NCBI GenBank assembly: GCA_027365835.1
Contig: DAHXLU010000054.1
Span: 1 to 51,337 of the forward strand
Length of the DNA stretch: 51,337 nucleotides
Source: JAJZMA01 sp021850405
GTDB lineage: Bacteria > Chloroflexota > Dormibacteria > Aeolococcales > Aeolococcaceae
Direction of reading: 5' to 3'
The position numbers were made by a program, and so were the translations under genes. The notes beneath the pieces were generated by a model. It did not search any database. It was given only the letters and a program-made list of their open reading frames with translations, and had not been told where the DNA came from. Of this stretch, positions 35,768 to 44,735 are shown in pieces (position 1 is the stretch's first letter; each line of letters opens with the position of its first letter).

Positions 35768-35804
35768 GTGGACAATTTACCGGTGGACAGATTTTGCGTG
35801 GATC
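35768..35804. repeat. 15-base-period direct repeat (GTGGAYM x3), possible IS end
   Basis: GTGGACA at 35768-35774, GTGGACA at 35783-35789 and GTGGATC at 35798-35804 recur every 15 bases, the first two followed by similar A/T-rich spacers. Repeated GTGGACA-type units at short regular spacing resemble the multi-repeat ends of IS21-like elements, but no transposase lies nearby. The rest of 35699-35919 holds no gene. Confidence 0.5.
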
Positions 35805-35919
35805 CTCGAGGGTAGTAGGGCAGCTGGCGCTGAAGGGCAGCCTGGAGCATCTGGCGGCTTTTGATTCCGGATGGCCTAGGATAGGGAGAGACAGGAGAGA
35901 CAGCAGGAGGTAGCGAGCT

Positions 35920-36558
35920 ATGGGTCCCAAGCCGGCCGGGCAGACAGCAGAGGATGGTGCCCCCAAAGAGATGGTGTCCGTGAGGCAGCATGGTGCAGAT
36001 CGGCATGCCATGGAAGGGCACGTTGCAGCTGGATCCGTTGCAGGGACTGGGCGTGGGCGGCGGCGCAGGATTTCCCAGTTGTACCGGATCCATTTTGCCG
36101 ACGCAAGGAGGGAGAGGCTTTTTCTGTCTTCTGCATCCTTTTTTATGACTTTTGGTGCCACCCGCACCATCACTCATGCTATCCGCAAGGGGAAGGGCCC
36201 GTTTCATAACGTGAGTGCTGGCGGGCTCCACGTGCACCACCTTGTGTTTGGCATAGCGCTTCTTCTAGGTACGGGCTATCTGAATCTTCTGGAGCCAGGA
36301 CAGACAGGAAGCAGTGATGTGCCGTCCAGGGCCAAGCTCACCTCGTGCATGTACGGGGCCGGGTCAGCGCTTACACTTGATGAGTTTGCCCTTTGGCTGA
36401 ACCTTGCAGATGTGTACTGGGCGAGCCAGGGGCGCGAAAGCATTGATGCGGTGGTGCTGTTTGGCGCAGCCTTGTCGATGGGGGTGTGGGGGGCACCGTT
36501 CCTGAAAAGCCTGGTCCGTGAGTTCCTTGTTCTGGACCATCTGGCGCAGGAGATCTGA
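35920..36558 (+). CDS. Conserved membrane protein of unknown function
   Basis: A 212-residue protein with a polar, basic N-terminal region (1-60) and two or three hydrophobic segments (about 70-90, 102-122, 175-195). A LHVHHLVFGI stretch and LTLDEFALWLNLADVYW followed by GRESIDAV are strongly conserved-looking; I recall similar unannotated proteins in Actinobacteria and Chloroflexota. The His pair and acidic cluster could bind a metal. ATG 35920 is preceded by AGGAGG at 35905-35910. It lies upstream of sdhC by 144 bases. Confidence 0.7.
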   Translation: MGPKPAGQTAEDGAPKEMVSVRQHGADRHAMEGHVAAGSVAGTGRGRRRRISQLYRIHFADARRERLFLSSASFFMTFGATRTITHAIRKGKGPFHNVSAGGLHVHHLVFGIALLLGTGYLNLLEPGQTGSSDVPSRAKLTSCMYGAGSALTLDEFALWLNLADVYWASQGRESIDAVVLFGAALSMGVWGAPFLKSLVREFLVLDHLAQEI

Positions 36559-36702
36559 TCCGCCAGCGTGATGGCCACGGGCGAGGTCCATGGGGCTTGC
36601 CGTGAGTGTCCCAGCAGGCACCTTCGCCGATCGGTTATCATGCTGTGGCCGTAGCTAATACCGTGAGGCTGGCGCGCATTTGATGGCCAGCTTCCTTGGA
36701 GG

Positions 36703-37488
36703 ATGATGTCAGCGAGCGCCCCACCATCTGTGGACCTTCAGGGACGGGCGTCGAGGGACACCCTGGGGTGGCTTGATAAGCTCCGTCGCGATGCACCATG
36801 GTGGGTTTACCCGGTTACTGTGGTCGTGGCACTTGGGCTCTTTTCCCTGTATGCGGCATGGACGTCCATCATCGCTCATCCCTCGTCCTATGGCCCGTAC
36901 CTGTCCCCGTTCTATTCCCCCCAGATATGGGTTACAGGTCCGGTCTCTCCGGCGATATGGGTTGTGTGGGCCCCGCTCATCTTCAGGGCCAGCTGCTATT
37001 ACTATCGCAAGTCATATCACCGCGCCTTTTTCTGGGATCCCCCGGCATGTGCCCGTCCAGAGGTGAGAAAAGGAAAGTATTCGGGCGAGACCAGGTTTCC
37101 GTTCGTTCTTTCCAATCTGCATCGTTTTACCATGTACATCACTACCGTTGTGCTGGCATTCCTCTGGTACGACGTGGCGCGGGCCCTTATCTACAACGGC
37201 CACTGGTATCTGGGGCTGGGCACTGGCATCATGCTCGTAAACGTGATCCTTCTCACCGGTTACACTTCCGGATGCCACTCCTTGCGTCATCTTGTTGGAG
37301 GAGGCCTTGATTGCTACTCATGCTCGGCGTATCGCCGGGCACGGAAGAAGACGTGGAATGTTATGACCTGGTTCAATCTTCGGCACTCTGTCTGGGCCTG
37401 GGCAAGCATGATTTCGGTCGTTGCGGTAGATGTTTATATTCGACTGCTTATGAGCGGGCTCCCAGACCCGCATATCCTGCTGGGCTAA
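36703..37488 (+). CDS. sdhC: Succinate dehydrogenase membrane anchor subunit, Sdh1-like, with Cys/His cluster
   Basis: A 261-residue protein with five predicted helices (about 33-53, 84-102, 143-165, 170-190, 232-252), directly before sdhA and sdhB. It looks like the single fused anchor of the mycobacterial Sdh1 type, not the small SdhC/SdhD pair. At the end of helix 4 it has Cys191-His192, His196, Cys204 and Cys207 (SGCHSLRHLVGGGLDCYSC), plus Cys98, His106 and Cys116 in an earlier loop; these could bind a membrane-associated Fe-S cluster or heme. ATG 36703 or 36706; GGAGG overlaps the first and is close to the second. Assignment rests mainly on context and topology. Confidence 0.78.
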   Translation: MMSASAPPSVDLQGRASRDTLGWLDKLRRDAPWWVYPVTVVVALGLFSLYAAWTSIIAHPSSYGPYLSPFYSPQIWVTGPVSPAIWVVWAPLIFRASCYYYRKSYHRAFFWDPPACARPEVRKGKYSGETRFPFVLSNLHRFTMYITTVVLAFLWYDVARALIYNGHWYLGLGTGIMLVNVILLTGYTSGCHSLRHLVGGGLDCYSCSAYRRARKKTWNVMTWFNLRHSVWAWASMISVVAVDVYIRLLMSGLPDPHILLG

Positions 37489-37492
37489 GGCT

Positions 37493-39235
37493 ATGCCAGA
37501 AACAGTCAGCAGCGATGTGCTTGTGATTGGGGCGGGGGGCTCCGGAATGCGCGCGGCTATTGCAGCTGCTGAAAGTGGTGCTTCAGTGAGCGTGGTTACG
37601 AAATCGCTTCTTGGCAAGGCACACACAGTCATGGCAGAGGGCGGAATCGCAGCTGGACTTGGCAACCTGGACCATGAGGATGGCTGGGAGGTGCATTTTG
37701 CAGATACCATGCTGGGAGGACAGCTTCTCAACAACTGGAAAATGGTCCATATCTATGCACATGAGGTGCGGGACCGGGTTCTGGAGCTTGAGCGATGGGG
37801 TGGTGTTTTTGACCGGACCCCGGATGGCCTTATCATGCAGAGGGCATTTGGTGCCCACAGTTACAGGCGTCTGGCCCATGTTGGTGACCGTACCGGCCTG
37901 GAGCTGATTCGCACCTGTCAGGACCGGGTGGTGCACACGGGCAAGGTGTCTGTCTATATGGAGTACATACTGACGCGCCTCCTGCTTTCCGGCGACTCTG
38001 TTGTTGGTGCCATCGGGTATAGGCGCAGCGATGGGGAAGTAATTGTCTTTCGTGCCAAAGCGGTGGTGCTGGCCACAGGTGGGTGGGGCAGGATGTATCG
38101 CTACACATCGAACTCCTGGGAGGGAACCGGGGATGGTGCTGCGATGGCATTTCGCGCCGGAGCGGAGCTGCAGGATATGGAATTTGTGCAGTTCCATCCC
38201 ACCGGGATGATGTGGCCGCCTGGAGCCAGGGGCATTCTGGTGACCGAGGCCGTAAGGGGCGAGGGCGGCTACCTCGTAAACAGTGAGGGCAAGCGGTTCA
38301 TGCTTGAATACGATCCCAAGAAGAAAGAACTGTCGTCGCGGGATGTTGTGGCAAGGTCTATCTACAAGGAGGTTCAGGCAGGACGCGGTACGCCCCATGG
38401 CGGTGCCTATCTGGATATACGCCACCGGGGGGCGGACTATATTCGCAGGAAACTTCCATCCATGTATGAACAGTTTCACTCGCTTGCTTCTGTGGATATA
38501 ACCCGGGAGCCAATGGAAGTAGGACCGACCATCCATTACACGATGGGTGGGGTGAGGGTGGATCCTGAGACGGCGGCAACGCGGGTCCCGGGGCTGTATG
38601 CGGCGGGAGAGGTGGCGGCTGGCCTGCATGGTGCCAATCGGCTGGGGGGAAACTCCCTGGGCGACATTCTGGTGTTTGGTCGGCGCGCGGGTGAGGCTGC
38701 TGCCCAGTATGCTGCGAGTGCTCAATCCCTGGAGCCCTCCGCTGCCCAGGTGGAAGAGGAGACCAGATTGCTTCTTGCCCCACTCGAGCGGGGGGCTGGG
38801 GAGCAGAACCCGTACCGTCTGCACGAAGCCCTCCAGGCAGCAATGCAGGATGATGCAGGAATTGCACGGACACGAGAGTCACTGCAGCGCTCCATGGCAT
38901 CGATCCAGGAGCTGAAGGGCAAGGTAGGCAAGGTTGGGGTTAGCGGTGGCAGGCGCCTGAACCCTGGGTGGCATGCCTGTAATGACATTGAGTCGATGCT
39001 GACAGTATCAGAGGCGATTGTTACCTGTGCACTGGCGAGAAAGGAGAGCAGGGGCTCGCACTGGAGAACGGACTTTCCGGACCGGGATGCAGCTGAAGGC
39101 AAGGTGAATTACGTTGTTGTGCAGGGGACATCTGGCATGGAGCTGGAGCGGCGGGAGGTTTTGGAGATGCCTGGGGACGTAAGTGCCCTGCTAAGGCGGA
39201 GTCGTTTTTTTGAAGGATCGGTAGCTGATGTCTGA
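37493..39235 (+). CDS. sdhA: Succinate dehydrogenase/fumarate reductase flavoprotein subunit
   Basis: A 580-residue flavoprotein. FAD loop VIGAGGSGMRAA (11-22), His44 in KAHTVMAEGG as the expected covalent FAD attachment site, FHPTG in the substrate region, RDVVARSI, and GANRLGGNSLGD near the C-terminal cap. It oxidises succinate to fumarate in the TCA cycle and passes electrons to SdhB. Starts four bases after the sdhC stop and overlaps sdhB by eight bases, so the three are one operon. Confidence 0.94.
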   Translation: MPETVSSDVLVIGAGGSGMRAAIAAAESGASVSVVTKSLLGKAHTVMAEGGIAAGLGNLDHEDGWEVHFADTMLGGQLLNNWKMVHIYAHEVRDRVLELERWGGVFDRTPDGLIMQRAFGAHSYRRLAHVGDRTGLELIRTCQDRVVHTGKVSVYMEYILTRLLLSGDSVVGAIGYRRSDGEVIVFRAKAVVLATGGWGRMYRYTSNSWEGTGDGAAMAFRAGAELQDMEFVQFHPTGMMWPPGARGILVTEAVRGEGGYLVNSEGKRFMLEYDPKKKELSSRDVVARSIYKEVQAGRGTPHGGAYLDIRHRGADYIRRKLPSMYEQFHSLASVDITREPMEVGPTIHYTMGGVRVDPETAATRVPGLYAAGEVAAGLHGANRLGGNSLGDILVFGRRAGEAAAQYAASAQSLEPSAAQVEEETRLLLAPLERGAGEQNPYRLHEALQAAMQDDAGIARTRESLQRSMASIQELKGKVGKVGVSGGRRLNPGWHACNDIESMLTVSEAIVTCALARKESRGSHWRTDFPDRDAAEGKVNYVVVQGTSGMELERREVLEMPGDVSALLRRSRFFEGSVADV

Positions 39236-40055
39236 CAATGCTGGCGGCGAGGTTGTGGCCACAAGCGAGGGCCCAGGGCATGAGCATGGGCAGGAAGAAG
39301 TCCAGCTGAACATCTTTCGCGGGTTGCCGGGAGAGGAGGGGCAGCAGGTTTCGTATACGGTGCCGTTTGTAACTGGCATGGTAGTGCTGGATGCTGTGCA
39401 CCATGTTCAGCGCAATATTGACACAGACCTTGCCTGCCGCTGGAACTGCAAGGCTGCCAAGTGCGGGTCGTGCAGTGCTGAAATCAATGGAAAGCCAGCG
39501 CTTATGTGCAAGACCCGGGTCGAGGACCTGCCCGAGGGTCCGATATCTGTCGCTCCGATGAGATCCTTTCCCCTTGTCAAGGATCTGGTCACTGATGTTT
39601 CCCGCAACTACGAGATCAACGCTTCTATCCCCCAGTTCACTCCTGCTGACGATCCGTCGGAAGGGCCCTGGAGGATACAGCAGGAAGACATTGAGCGGGT
39701 GTATGAGTTTCGCAAGTGTATCGAGTGCTTTCTGTGTCAGGACGTCTGCCACATCAATCGTGACCACGGGTTGTCTGCACAGTACTTTGGTCCCCGGTTT
39801 TTTGTACGGGTGGCATCCCTGGAGATGCATCCCAAAGACGTTCTGGATCGCCGCGAGCAGACCCGGGCAGAGGGCGGAATTGGCTTTTGCAATGTGACCA
39901 AGTGCTGCACTGATGTCTGTCCGGAGCACATCCACATTACCGATAACGCCATTATCCCAATGAAAGAGCGGATCAACGATGTGCACTGGGATCCGCTGCG
40001 GGCCCTGGGCCGTACCTTTCGTCGCAGCAGTGATGGCTCGGTGAGCACTTCATAG
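39228..40055 (+). CDS. sdhB: Succinate dehydrogenase/fumarate reductase iron-sulfur subunit
   Basis: A 275-residue subunit. [2Fe-2S] ligands are in CRWNCKAAKCGSC with a later LMCKT cysteine; the second domain has CIECFLCQDVCH and CCTDVCPEH for the [4Fe-4S] and [3Fe-4S] clusters. In the first ferredoxin motif the usual proline after the last Cys is His. Electrons go from SdhA to the membrane anchor. The N-terminal 25 residues are an acidic, Gly/Glu-rich extension. Overlaps sdhA by eight bases. Confidence 0.93.
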   Translation: MSDNAGGEVVATSEGPGHEHGQEEVQLNIFRGLPGEEGQQVSYTVPFVTGMVVLDAVHHVQRNIDTDLACRWNCKAAKCGSCSAEINGKPALMCKTRVEDLPEGPISVAPMRSFPLVKDLVTDVSRNYEINASIPQFTPADDPSEGPWRIQQEDIERVYEFRKCIECFLCQDVCHINRDHGLSAQYFGPRFFVRVASLEMHPKDVLDRREQTRAEGGIGFCNVTKCCTDVCPEHIHITDNAIIPMKERINDVHWDPLRALGRTFRRSSDGSVSTS

Positions 40056-40396
40056 GGGACCCCTCCACCTGGTCTCCATGGGGATGCTTGCCAGCAGTGG
40101 GGATCGCGCTGTCCATTTTTCGCACGGGCGGCCTGGGGAAGGTGCCTTTGCTCCTTGCAGTTGTTGCCCAGCCAGTTTGCGCGGGTGTCCCAGACTGGTG
40201 GGGGCCGCTCCGTCAATGCAGATGGCAGGGAGCCTTCTGGATCCTCACTGCTCCGGCTGCAGGCCTGGCCAGGCACCCTGCAGGAGCGTGGGCAACCCGG
40301 GTTTAGTGCACGACTGCACAAGGATTTGGATGCTCCCCTGGCGCGGGATTTGCCGCTATCATGTGCAGAAATGGCAGGGATGCGAGGTATAGTGAA
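40056..40396. other. Intergenic, 341 bases
   Basis: No ORF here looks coding and I see no RNA gene. TATCAT at 40357-40362 and TATAGT at 40388-40393 are -10-like, but neither is spaced to make the next start leaderless. Confidence 0.45.
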
Positions 40397-40960
40397 ATGC
40401 GGCCGGTAATTGTCCAGCAGTATGCGGTGTCTCTGGATGGCTTTAGCTGTCCTGATGATTCCGAGTTCCAGAAGTATGTCTTTGGCGTTGAAGATCCGGA
40501 ACTGGACGAGTATTTTCTTGCGGATCTGCGAAGAGCTGGGACGCACGTAATGGGCCGTGTTACCTACGAAAACATGAGTGCTTACTGGCCTGGGCAGGAA
40601 AATGCCATTGCAGGCGTAATGAATGGCATTCCCAAGGTAGTGTTCTCGCGAACGCTCGAACATGCAGACTGGCCGGAATCCCGGATCGCCAGCGGAGATA
40701 CTGCGCACGAATTGGCCCTGTTGAAGGCAGAGCCAGGGGGAGAGATTCTGGTACATGGCGGATACCGGTTTACCCAGTCCCTGGTCCAGATGGGCCTGGT
40801 GGACGAGATCCGGCTGTACGTGTTCCCTGTTGCCCTGGGCAGTGGCCAGTCCCTCTTCGGCACGCTCAGGACACTGACGAAGTATAGTGTTTCAGGGTTC
40901 CGGGTATTTTCATCTGGTGCTGTCCTGCAGCGTCTCCGACCGGCAACCATCGCCGGGTGA
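40397..40960 (+). CDS. Dihydrofolate reductase family protein (RibD C-terminal-like)
   Basis: A 187-residue protein of the RibD-C/DHFR-like fold common in Actinobacteria and Firmicutes (YyaP/YwjB type). Features: VSLDGFSCPDD near the start, THVMGRVTYENM, KVVFSRTLE, GGEILVHGGYRFTQSLVQMGLVDEIRL and the final SGFRVFSSGAVLQRLRP. Likely an NAD(P)H-dependent reductase; substrate unknown, and it is not assumed to be the folate enzyme. ATG 40397 with GAGGT at 40384-40388; a 12-codon longer form from ATG 40361 is possible. Confidence 0.85.
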   Translation: MRPVIVQQYAVSLDGFSCPDDSEFQKYVFGVEDPELDEYFLADLRRAGTHVMGRVTYENMSAYWPGQENAIAGVMNGIPKVVFSRTLEHADWPESRIASGDTAHELALLKAEPGGEILVHGGYRFTQSLVQMGLVDEIRLYVFPVALGSGQSLFGTLRTLTKYSVSGFRVFSSGAVLQRLRPATIAG

Positions 40961-40987
40961 TCCTGCGAGGCTAGTCTGGTGTGGGGC

Positions 40988-41037
40988 CCGCCTTCTGGCG
41001 GCTCCGGAAGTGGCTGGGCGGAGCGGCAGCTTCCGCT
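40988..41037. other. Paired hairpins between convergent genes
   Basis: CCGCC-TTCT-GGCGG (40988-41001) and AGCGG-CAGCTT-CCGCT (41022-41037) lie between the convergent reductase and mdh ends. Neither has a U-run, so any termination role is doubtful. Confidence 0.3.
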
Positions 41038-41089
41038 GGAGGGGCCATTGTACTGCCCCCCATCGCAACGTGGGGCAGTTGTGCTCCTG

Positions 41090-42079
41090 TCAGGCTGGCA
41101 CCCGTGTTGTGGGCTGCTCAAACAGCTGGGGAAGGGCCGCATCCACGTCATTTTTCCGTGCATCAATTATCTCCACGGCCTCGCGTACGGCGGCAGCTGA
41201 ACGCGTGAGGGCGGCCTGCTCTGGTTCTGTGAGTGGGATGGATACGATCTCTTCTATGCCGTGACGCCCCAGCCGGCAGGGTACTCCGGTGAAAAGGCCA
41301 GAAATTCCGTACTCACCGTTGAGGTAGGCACTGCACGGCAGCACTCTTCTCGTGTCGAGCATGATTGCATCCACCATCTGGACAACCGCTGCGCTCGGGG
41401 CATAGTAGGCGCTGGCTTTCAGCAGATTTACAATCTCTGCACCACCATCACGGGTGCGCTGCACGATGGCCGAAAGCTTTTCTGCTGACATTAGCTGATC
41501 TATTGGGACACCCGCTACGGTCGTCATCCCCACAACCGGCACCATGGTGTCACCATGCCCGCCAAGGACGTAGGCTTCTACGTCATGGACCGACGTGTTC
41601 AGCTCTTGCGCCAGGAAGGTGCGAAAGCGTGCAGTGTCAAGGACACCCGCCATGCCGAGCACACGCTCCTTCGGAAAGGCGGTGACGCGGTAGGCTACCT
41701 GGGCCATTGCATCAAGGGGGTTGCTGACCACTATAACGACTGCATTGGGAGAGTATTTGGCTATCTCACGACCAACGCTGGCTACAATTTTTGCGTTGGT
41801 GAGTACCAGGTCGTCCCTCGACATGCCCGGCTTGCGGGGCATCCCACTTGTGACTACAACAATGTCGCTTCCTGCTGTGTCCTGGTAGTTGTTGGTCCCA
41901 GTGATCTGGGAATCAAAACCGGAAATCGGGCCTGACTCCAGCAGGTCCAGAGCCTTGCCCTGCGGCATGCCTTCGATAATGTCAACAAGGACTATGTCGG
42001 CGTACGCCCGCTCAACCAGCCGCTGCGCTACGCTCGCGCCCACATTCCCCGCTCCGACTACAGTGATCTTTGCTCTCAT
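41090..42079 (-). CDS. mdh: Malate dehydrogenase (LDH-like, NAD-dependent)
   Basis: A 329-residue enzyme. NAD loop GAGNVGAS (8-15) with an aspartate at the end of strand 2 (IVLVDIIEG), indicating NAD over NADP; substrate residues in SGMPRKPGMSRDDL (the two arginines typical of malate rather than lactate specificity), VSNPLD, and catalytic GGHGDTMVP. It interconverts malate and oxaloacetate in the TCA cycle. ATG 42079 is chosen (AGAGGTG upstream); the frame continues to 42208 without a ribosome site. Divergent from endonuclease III. Confidence 0.94.
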   Translation of the reverse strand: MRAKITVVGAGNVGASVAQRLVERAYADIVLVDIIEGMPQGKALDLLESGPISGFDSQITGTNNYQDTAGSDIVVVTSGMPRKPGMSRDDLVLTNAKIVASVGREIAKYSPNAVVIVVSNPLDAMAQVAYRVTAFPKERVLGMAGVLDTARFRTFLAQELNTSVHDVEAYVLGGHGDTMVPVVGMTTVAGVPIDQLMSAEKLSAIVQRTRDGGAEIVNLLKASAYYAPSAAVVQMVDAIMLDTRRVLPCSAYLNGEYGISGLFTGVPCRLGRHGIEEIVSIPLTEPEQAALTRSAAAVREAVEIIDARKNDVDAALPQLFEQPTTRVPA

Positions 42080-42251
42080 GTCTGACACCTCTGTATGCAG
42101 TGGTTGATCTATTTCCAGCCGTTTCCGGGCGAACCCCTGCCTATTGTAGCTGGGTGCGTCAGCCTGCTGGCCGCCCCACCTGAAGGGGCGTGCCACGGGG
42201 CTCTGCAAGGACTAGCCTGCAGTCAGTTGGGCCAAACTGCCGATGAAGCGC

Positions 42252-42257
42252 TACGCT
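42252..42257 (+). promoter_or_regulatory. -10 box, leaderless (nth)
   Basis: TACGCT is seven bases before the ATG at 42265. TTGGGC at 42227-42232 is a possible -35 with a 19-base spacer. Confidence 0.4.
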
Positions 42258-42264
42258 CTCCAAT

Positions 42265-42933
42265 ATGATGCAAAGACGGCCGGAACACACTGCACCAGGG
42301 AAGCTGGCAGGGGACGCCCGCAAGACCGAGATATGGAGCCTTTTGCAGGCGGCCTATCCAGATGCACGGTGTGGGCTCGACTGGTCGACTCCGTTCCAGC
42401 TGCTGGTGGCAACCATTCTCAGTGCGCAATGCACCGATGTCAGGGTTAATTCGGTAACCCCAGCGCTTTTTACTGCCTACCCGGATGCTGTGGCGATGGC
42501 TGCCGCCAATATCCCGGCAGTAGAGGAGCTGATCCACTCTACCGGGTTCTTCCGGGCCAAGGCACGGGCCCTGGTAGCGATGGCACGGGAACTGGTACGC
42601 CTGCATGGGGGACAGGTTCCCACGAGCATGGAAGAGCTGGTAAAGCTCCCCGGCGTGGGGCGCAAGACTGCCAACGTGGTTTTGAGTGTGGCGCTGGGAG
42701 TACCGGGCCTGCCCGTGGATACGCATGTAAGCCGGCTCTCCCGCCGGCTTGGCCTGACCCGGCAGACTGATCCGGTCAAGATTGAGCAGGAGCTTGGGCA
42801 GATGATCAGTAGTGAGGACTGGTCCCGTTTCAGCCTTGCCATGATTGCCCATGGGCGTCAGGTTTGCACTGCAAGGAGCCCCAGGTGCGGTGAGTGTGTC
42901 CTGGCGCGGCTCTGCCCCTCCGCCAGGGTCTGA
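42265..42933 (+). CDS. nth: Endonuclease III
   Basis: A 222-residue DNA glycosylase/AP lyase for oxidised pyrimidines. Helix-hairpin-helix LPGVGRKTANVVLS holds the catalytic lysine, and VDTHVSRLSRRLG the catalytic aspartate. The C-terminal [4Fe-4S] motif C-x6-C-x2-C-x5-C is intact (CTARSPRCGECVLARLC). ATG 42265 (or the adjacent 42268) has no Shine-Dalgarno but a TACGCT box at leaderless spacing. The first 20 residues are variable. Confidence 0.94.
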   Translation: MMQRRPEHTAPGKLAGDARKTEIWSLLQAAYPDARCGLDWSTPFQLLVATILSAQCTDVRVNSVTPALFTAYPDAVAMAAANIPAVEELIHSTGFFRAKARALVAMARELVRLHGGQVPTSMEELVKLPGVGRKTANVVLSVALGVPGLPVDTHVSRLSRRLGLTRQTDPVKIEQELGQMISSEDWSRFSLAMIAHGRQVCTARSPRCGECVLARLCPSARV

Positions 42934-43066
42934 TTGTCCATCTGCCGTAATCCCTGGCAGTGCGGCCAGCGTGGGCGGGCCTGTGGCAAGCGCAAGGCGA
43001 GGCAGGCGGTCGCACGGGGGGCCGTGGGCGCCTTCACCAGGCTGGCAGAACCGTGTTCTGTAGAAG

Positions 43067-43072
43067 TAAAGT
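43067..43072 (+). promoter_or_regulatory. -10 box, leaderless (acyltransferase)
   Basis: TAAAGT is seven bases before the ATG at 43080 and supports that start over 43074. Confidence 0.5.
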
Positions 43073-43079
43073 TATGCTC

Positions 43080-44612
43080 ATGCCAAATACGCAGAAACTT
43101 ACCGCGCTGGACGCCTCTTTCCTCCATCTTGAGACTCCTAATACTCCCATGCATATCGGCGGTGTAGCCATCTGCGAACCCAGTCCGCTCGGGACTGGTC
43201 GGGACCTGTATGAGGGGCTCATTCGTGCGATAGAGCCACGTCTCGACATGATGCCCCGCTATCGGCAAAAGCTGGCGTTTGTGCCGCTGAAACTGGACCT
43301 GCCGGTCTGGGTTGATGATGAGCAGTTTGACATTCGCAAGCATGTGCTGCGGTCACATCTCCCGTCACCTGGAGGTGATGAGGAGCTTGCGGCCTTTATA
43401 GGACGACTCTTCTCGCAGCTGCTGGACCGGCGACGTCCGCTCTGGGAGTTGCACATCGTGGAGGGCTTGCCCGAGGGGAGGTGGGCGCTCATTGCCAAGA
43501 CCCACCATGCCATGGTCGACGGCAAGTCGAACCTTGAGCTGGTCTCCATTCTCATGGACACGGAACCCAATGTGACCAGGGCAGCGGGAAAGTCAACCTG
43601 GACCGGCGAAGCTGGACCCTCCCCACTTGGCCTGCTGCTCAACTCCCTGCGGGAGAAGGCTGAGACCCCTGGACGGCTGATAAAAACAGCACAGTCTGCC
43701 ATGGAGAATCCCGGCCGGCTGGCGACTGCGTTGCGCGATACCGCGAGCGGCCTTGCAGTCATGGCCCGGACGGCAGGTGCCAGTACGACCGCCATAAATG
43801 GACCCATCGGCCCTTCCAGGCTCTACATGACGAGCCGGTTTTCCCTGGCTGATTTCAAGGCAGTCAAGGATGCCTTTGGCGGCACCATCAATGACGTGGT
43901 GCTGGCGGTTGTAACAGGTGGGCTTCGTCACTTTCTGTTTGAACGGGGCTACGAACCAGAAATGGAGCTGCTCAAGGCACTCTGCCCGGTGAGTATCCGG
44001 GACAGCTCTGAACGGTCGGCACTTGGCAACAGGCTTGCGATGCTGCTGGTTGAACTGCCCGTGGGTGAGGAGGACGTGCTTCGGAGGTATGACATCGTTC
44101 GTGGGCGCGTTGATCATCTGAAAGCGCGCAAACAGGCGGTGGGTGCTGATTTTCTGCTGAACCTTGGCGGTTTTGCGCCTCCTACCTTGCATGCCATGGT
44201 GGCGCGCTCTTCCCTGAAGCAGCTTGGGTTTAATCTTGTCGTCACCAATGTGCCCGGTCCCCAGTTTCCGCTTTACCTGCAAGGGGCCAGGCTGGTTGAA
44301 GCCTTTCCGATTGCGTTTTTGTATGAAGACCAGCGCGTATCGATCGCTATTTTCAGCTACTGTGGGTACCTCAATTTTGGGTACATTGCAGACCAGGAGA
44401 CGATGGCAGACCTGCCGGTCCTGGTAGAAGGGATCGAGATGGCGCTTGCTGAGCTGGCACTGCTTGCGCGGAGTGAGTCAGAGCGTAGCAACAAGGGTGC
44501 GGCCCGGCGTACCCGCACTGGCACCGGCAGCCAGCGCGGAAGCACGGATCCACCTCTGCGCGGGCGTTCGGCCGGTGCACGCAAGGAACCTGTGAAAGTG
44601 TCGGCCAGGTAG
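43080..44612 (+). CDS. WS/DGAT (wax ester synthase / diacylglycerol acyltransferase) family protein
   Basis: A 510-residue bifunctional-type acyltransferase that would move an acyl group from acyl-CoA to a fatty alcohol or diacylglycerol, making storage wax esters or triacylglycerol. Motifs: LTALDASFLHLE at the start, active site HHAMVDG (142-148, HHxxxDG), PLWELHIVEGL before it, the NDVVLAVVTGGLR block, and NVPGPQFPLY. The last 50 residues are a basic Ser/Arg/Gly tail. ATG 43080 is preferred from the -10 spacing and family N-terminus; ATG 43074 and a longer frame from 42960 are less likely. Monocistronic. Confidence 0.92.
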   Translation: MPNTQKLTALDASFLHLETPNTPMHIGGVAICEPSPLGTGRDLYEGLIRAIEPRLDMMPRYRQKLAFVPLKLDLPVWVDDEQFDIRKHVLRSHLPSPGGDEELAAFIGRLFSQLLDRRRPLWELHIVEGLPEGRWALIAKTHHAMVDGKSNLELVSILMDTEPNVTRAAGKSTWTGEAGPSPLGLLLNSLREKAETPGRLIKTAQSAMENPGRLATALRDTASGLAVMARTAGASTTAINGPIGPSRLYMTSRFSLADFKAVKDAFGGTINDVVLAVVTGGLRHFLFERGYEPEMELLKALCPVSIRDSSERSALGNRLAMLLVELPVGEEDVLRRYDIVRGRVDHLKARKQAVGADFLLNLGGFAPPTLHAMVARSSLKQLGFNLVVTNVPGPQFPLYLQGARLVEAFPIAFLYEDQRVSIAIFSYCGYLNFGYIADQETMADLPVLVEGIEMALAELALLARSESERSNKGAARRTRTGTGSQRGSTDPPLRGRSAGARKEPVKVSAR

Positions 44613-44699
44613 GTGGGTAGAAAGTGCTGTCTCTGCTGACGATCTGTTTTCGGGGGGCGTGCGCAACGGGCGGCAAGTCAGTTACGATTAGGGGCATCA

Positions 44700-44732
44700 A
44701 TGAGTGTTACGTTTGTTTCTCCGGCTCTATGA
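44700..44732 (+). CDS. Possible 10-residue leader peptide
   Basis: ATG at 44700 opens a ten-codon frame (MSVTFVSPAL) ending in TGA at 44730-44732, three bases before the next gene. TACGAT at 44683-44688 is a possible -10 eleven bases upstream. Nothing confirms translation; chance is likely. Confidence 0.2.
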   Translation: MSVTFVSPAL

Positions 44733-44735
44733 TCC

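Noticed and set aside
37583..38824. 413-codon antisense frame inside sdhA
   Set aside because: Long because of codon bias on the sense strand; the sense gene is unambiguous.
39737..40756. 339-codon antisense frame over sdhB and the reductase
   Set aside because: Spans two real genes and their gap on the opposite strand, with no start signal or motif.
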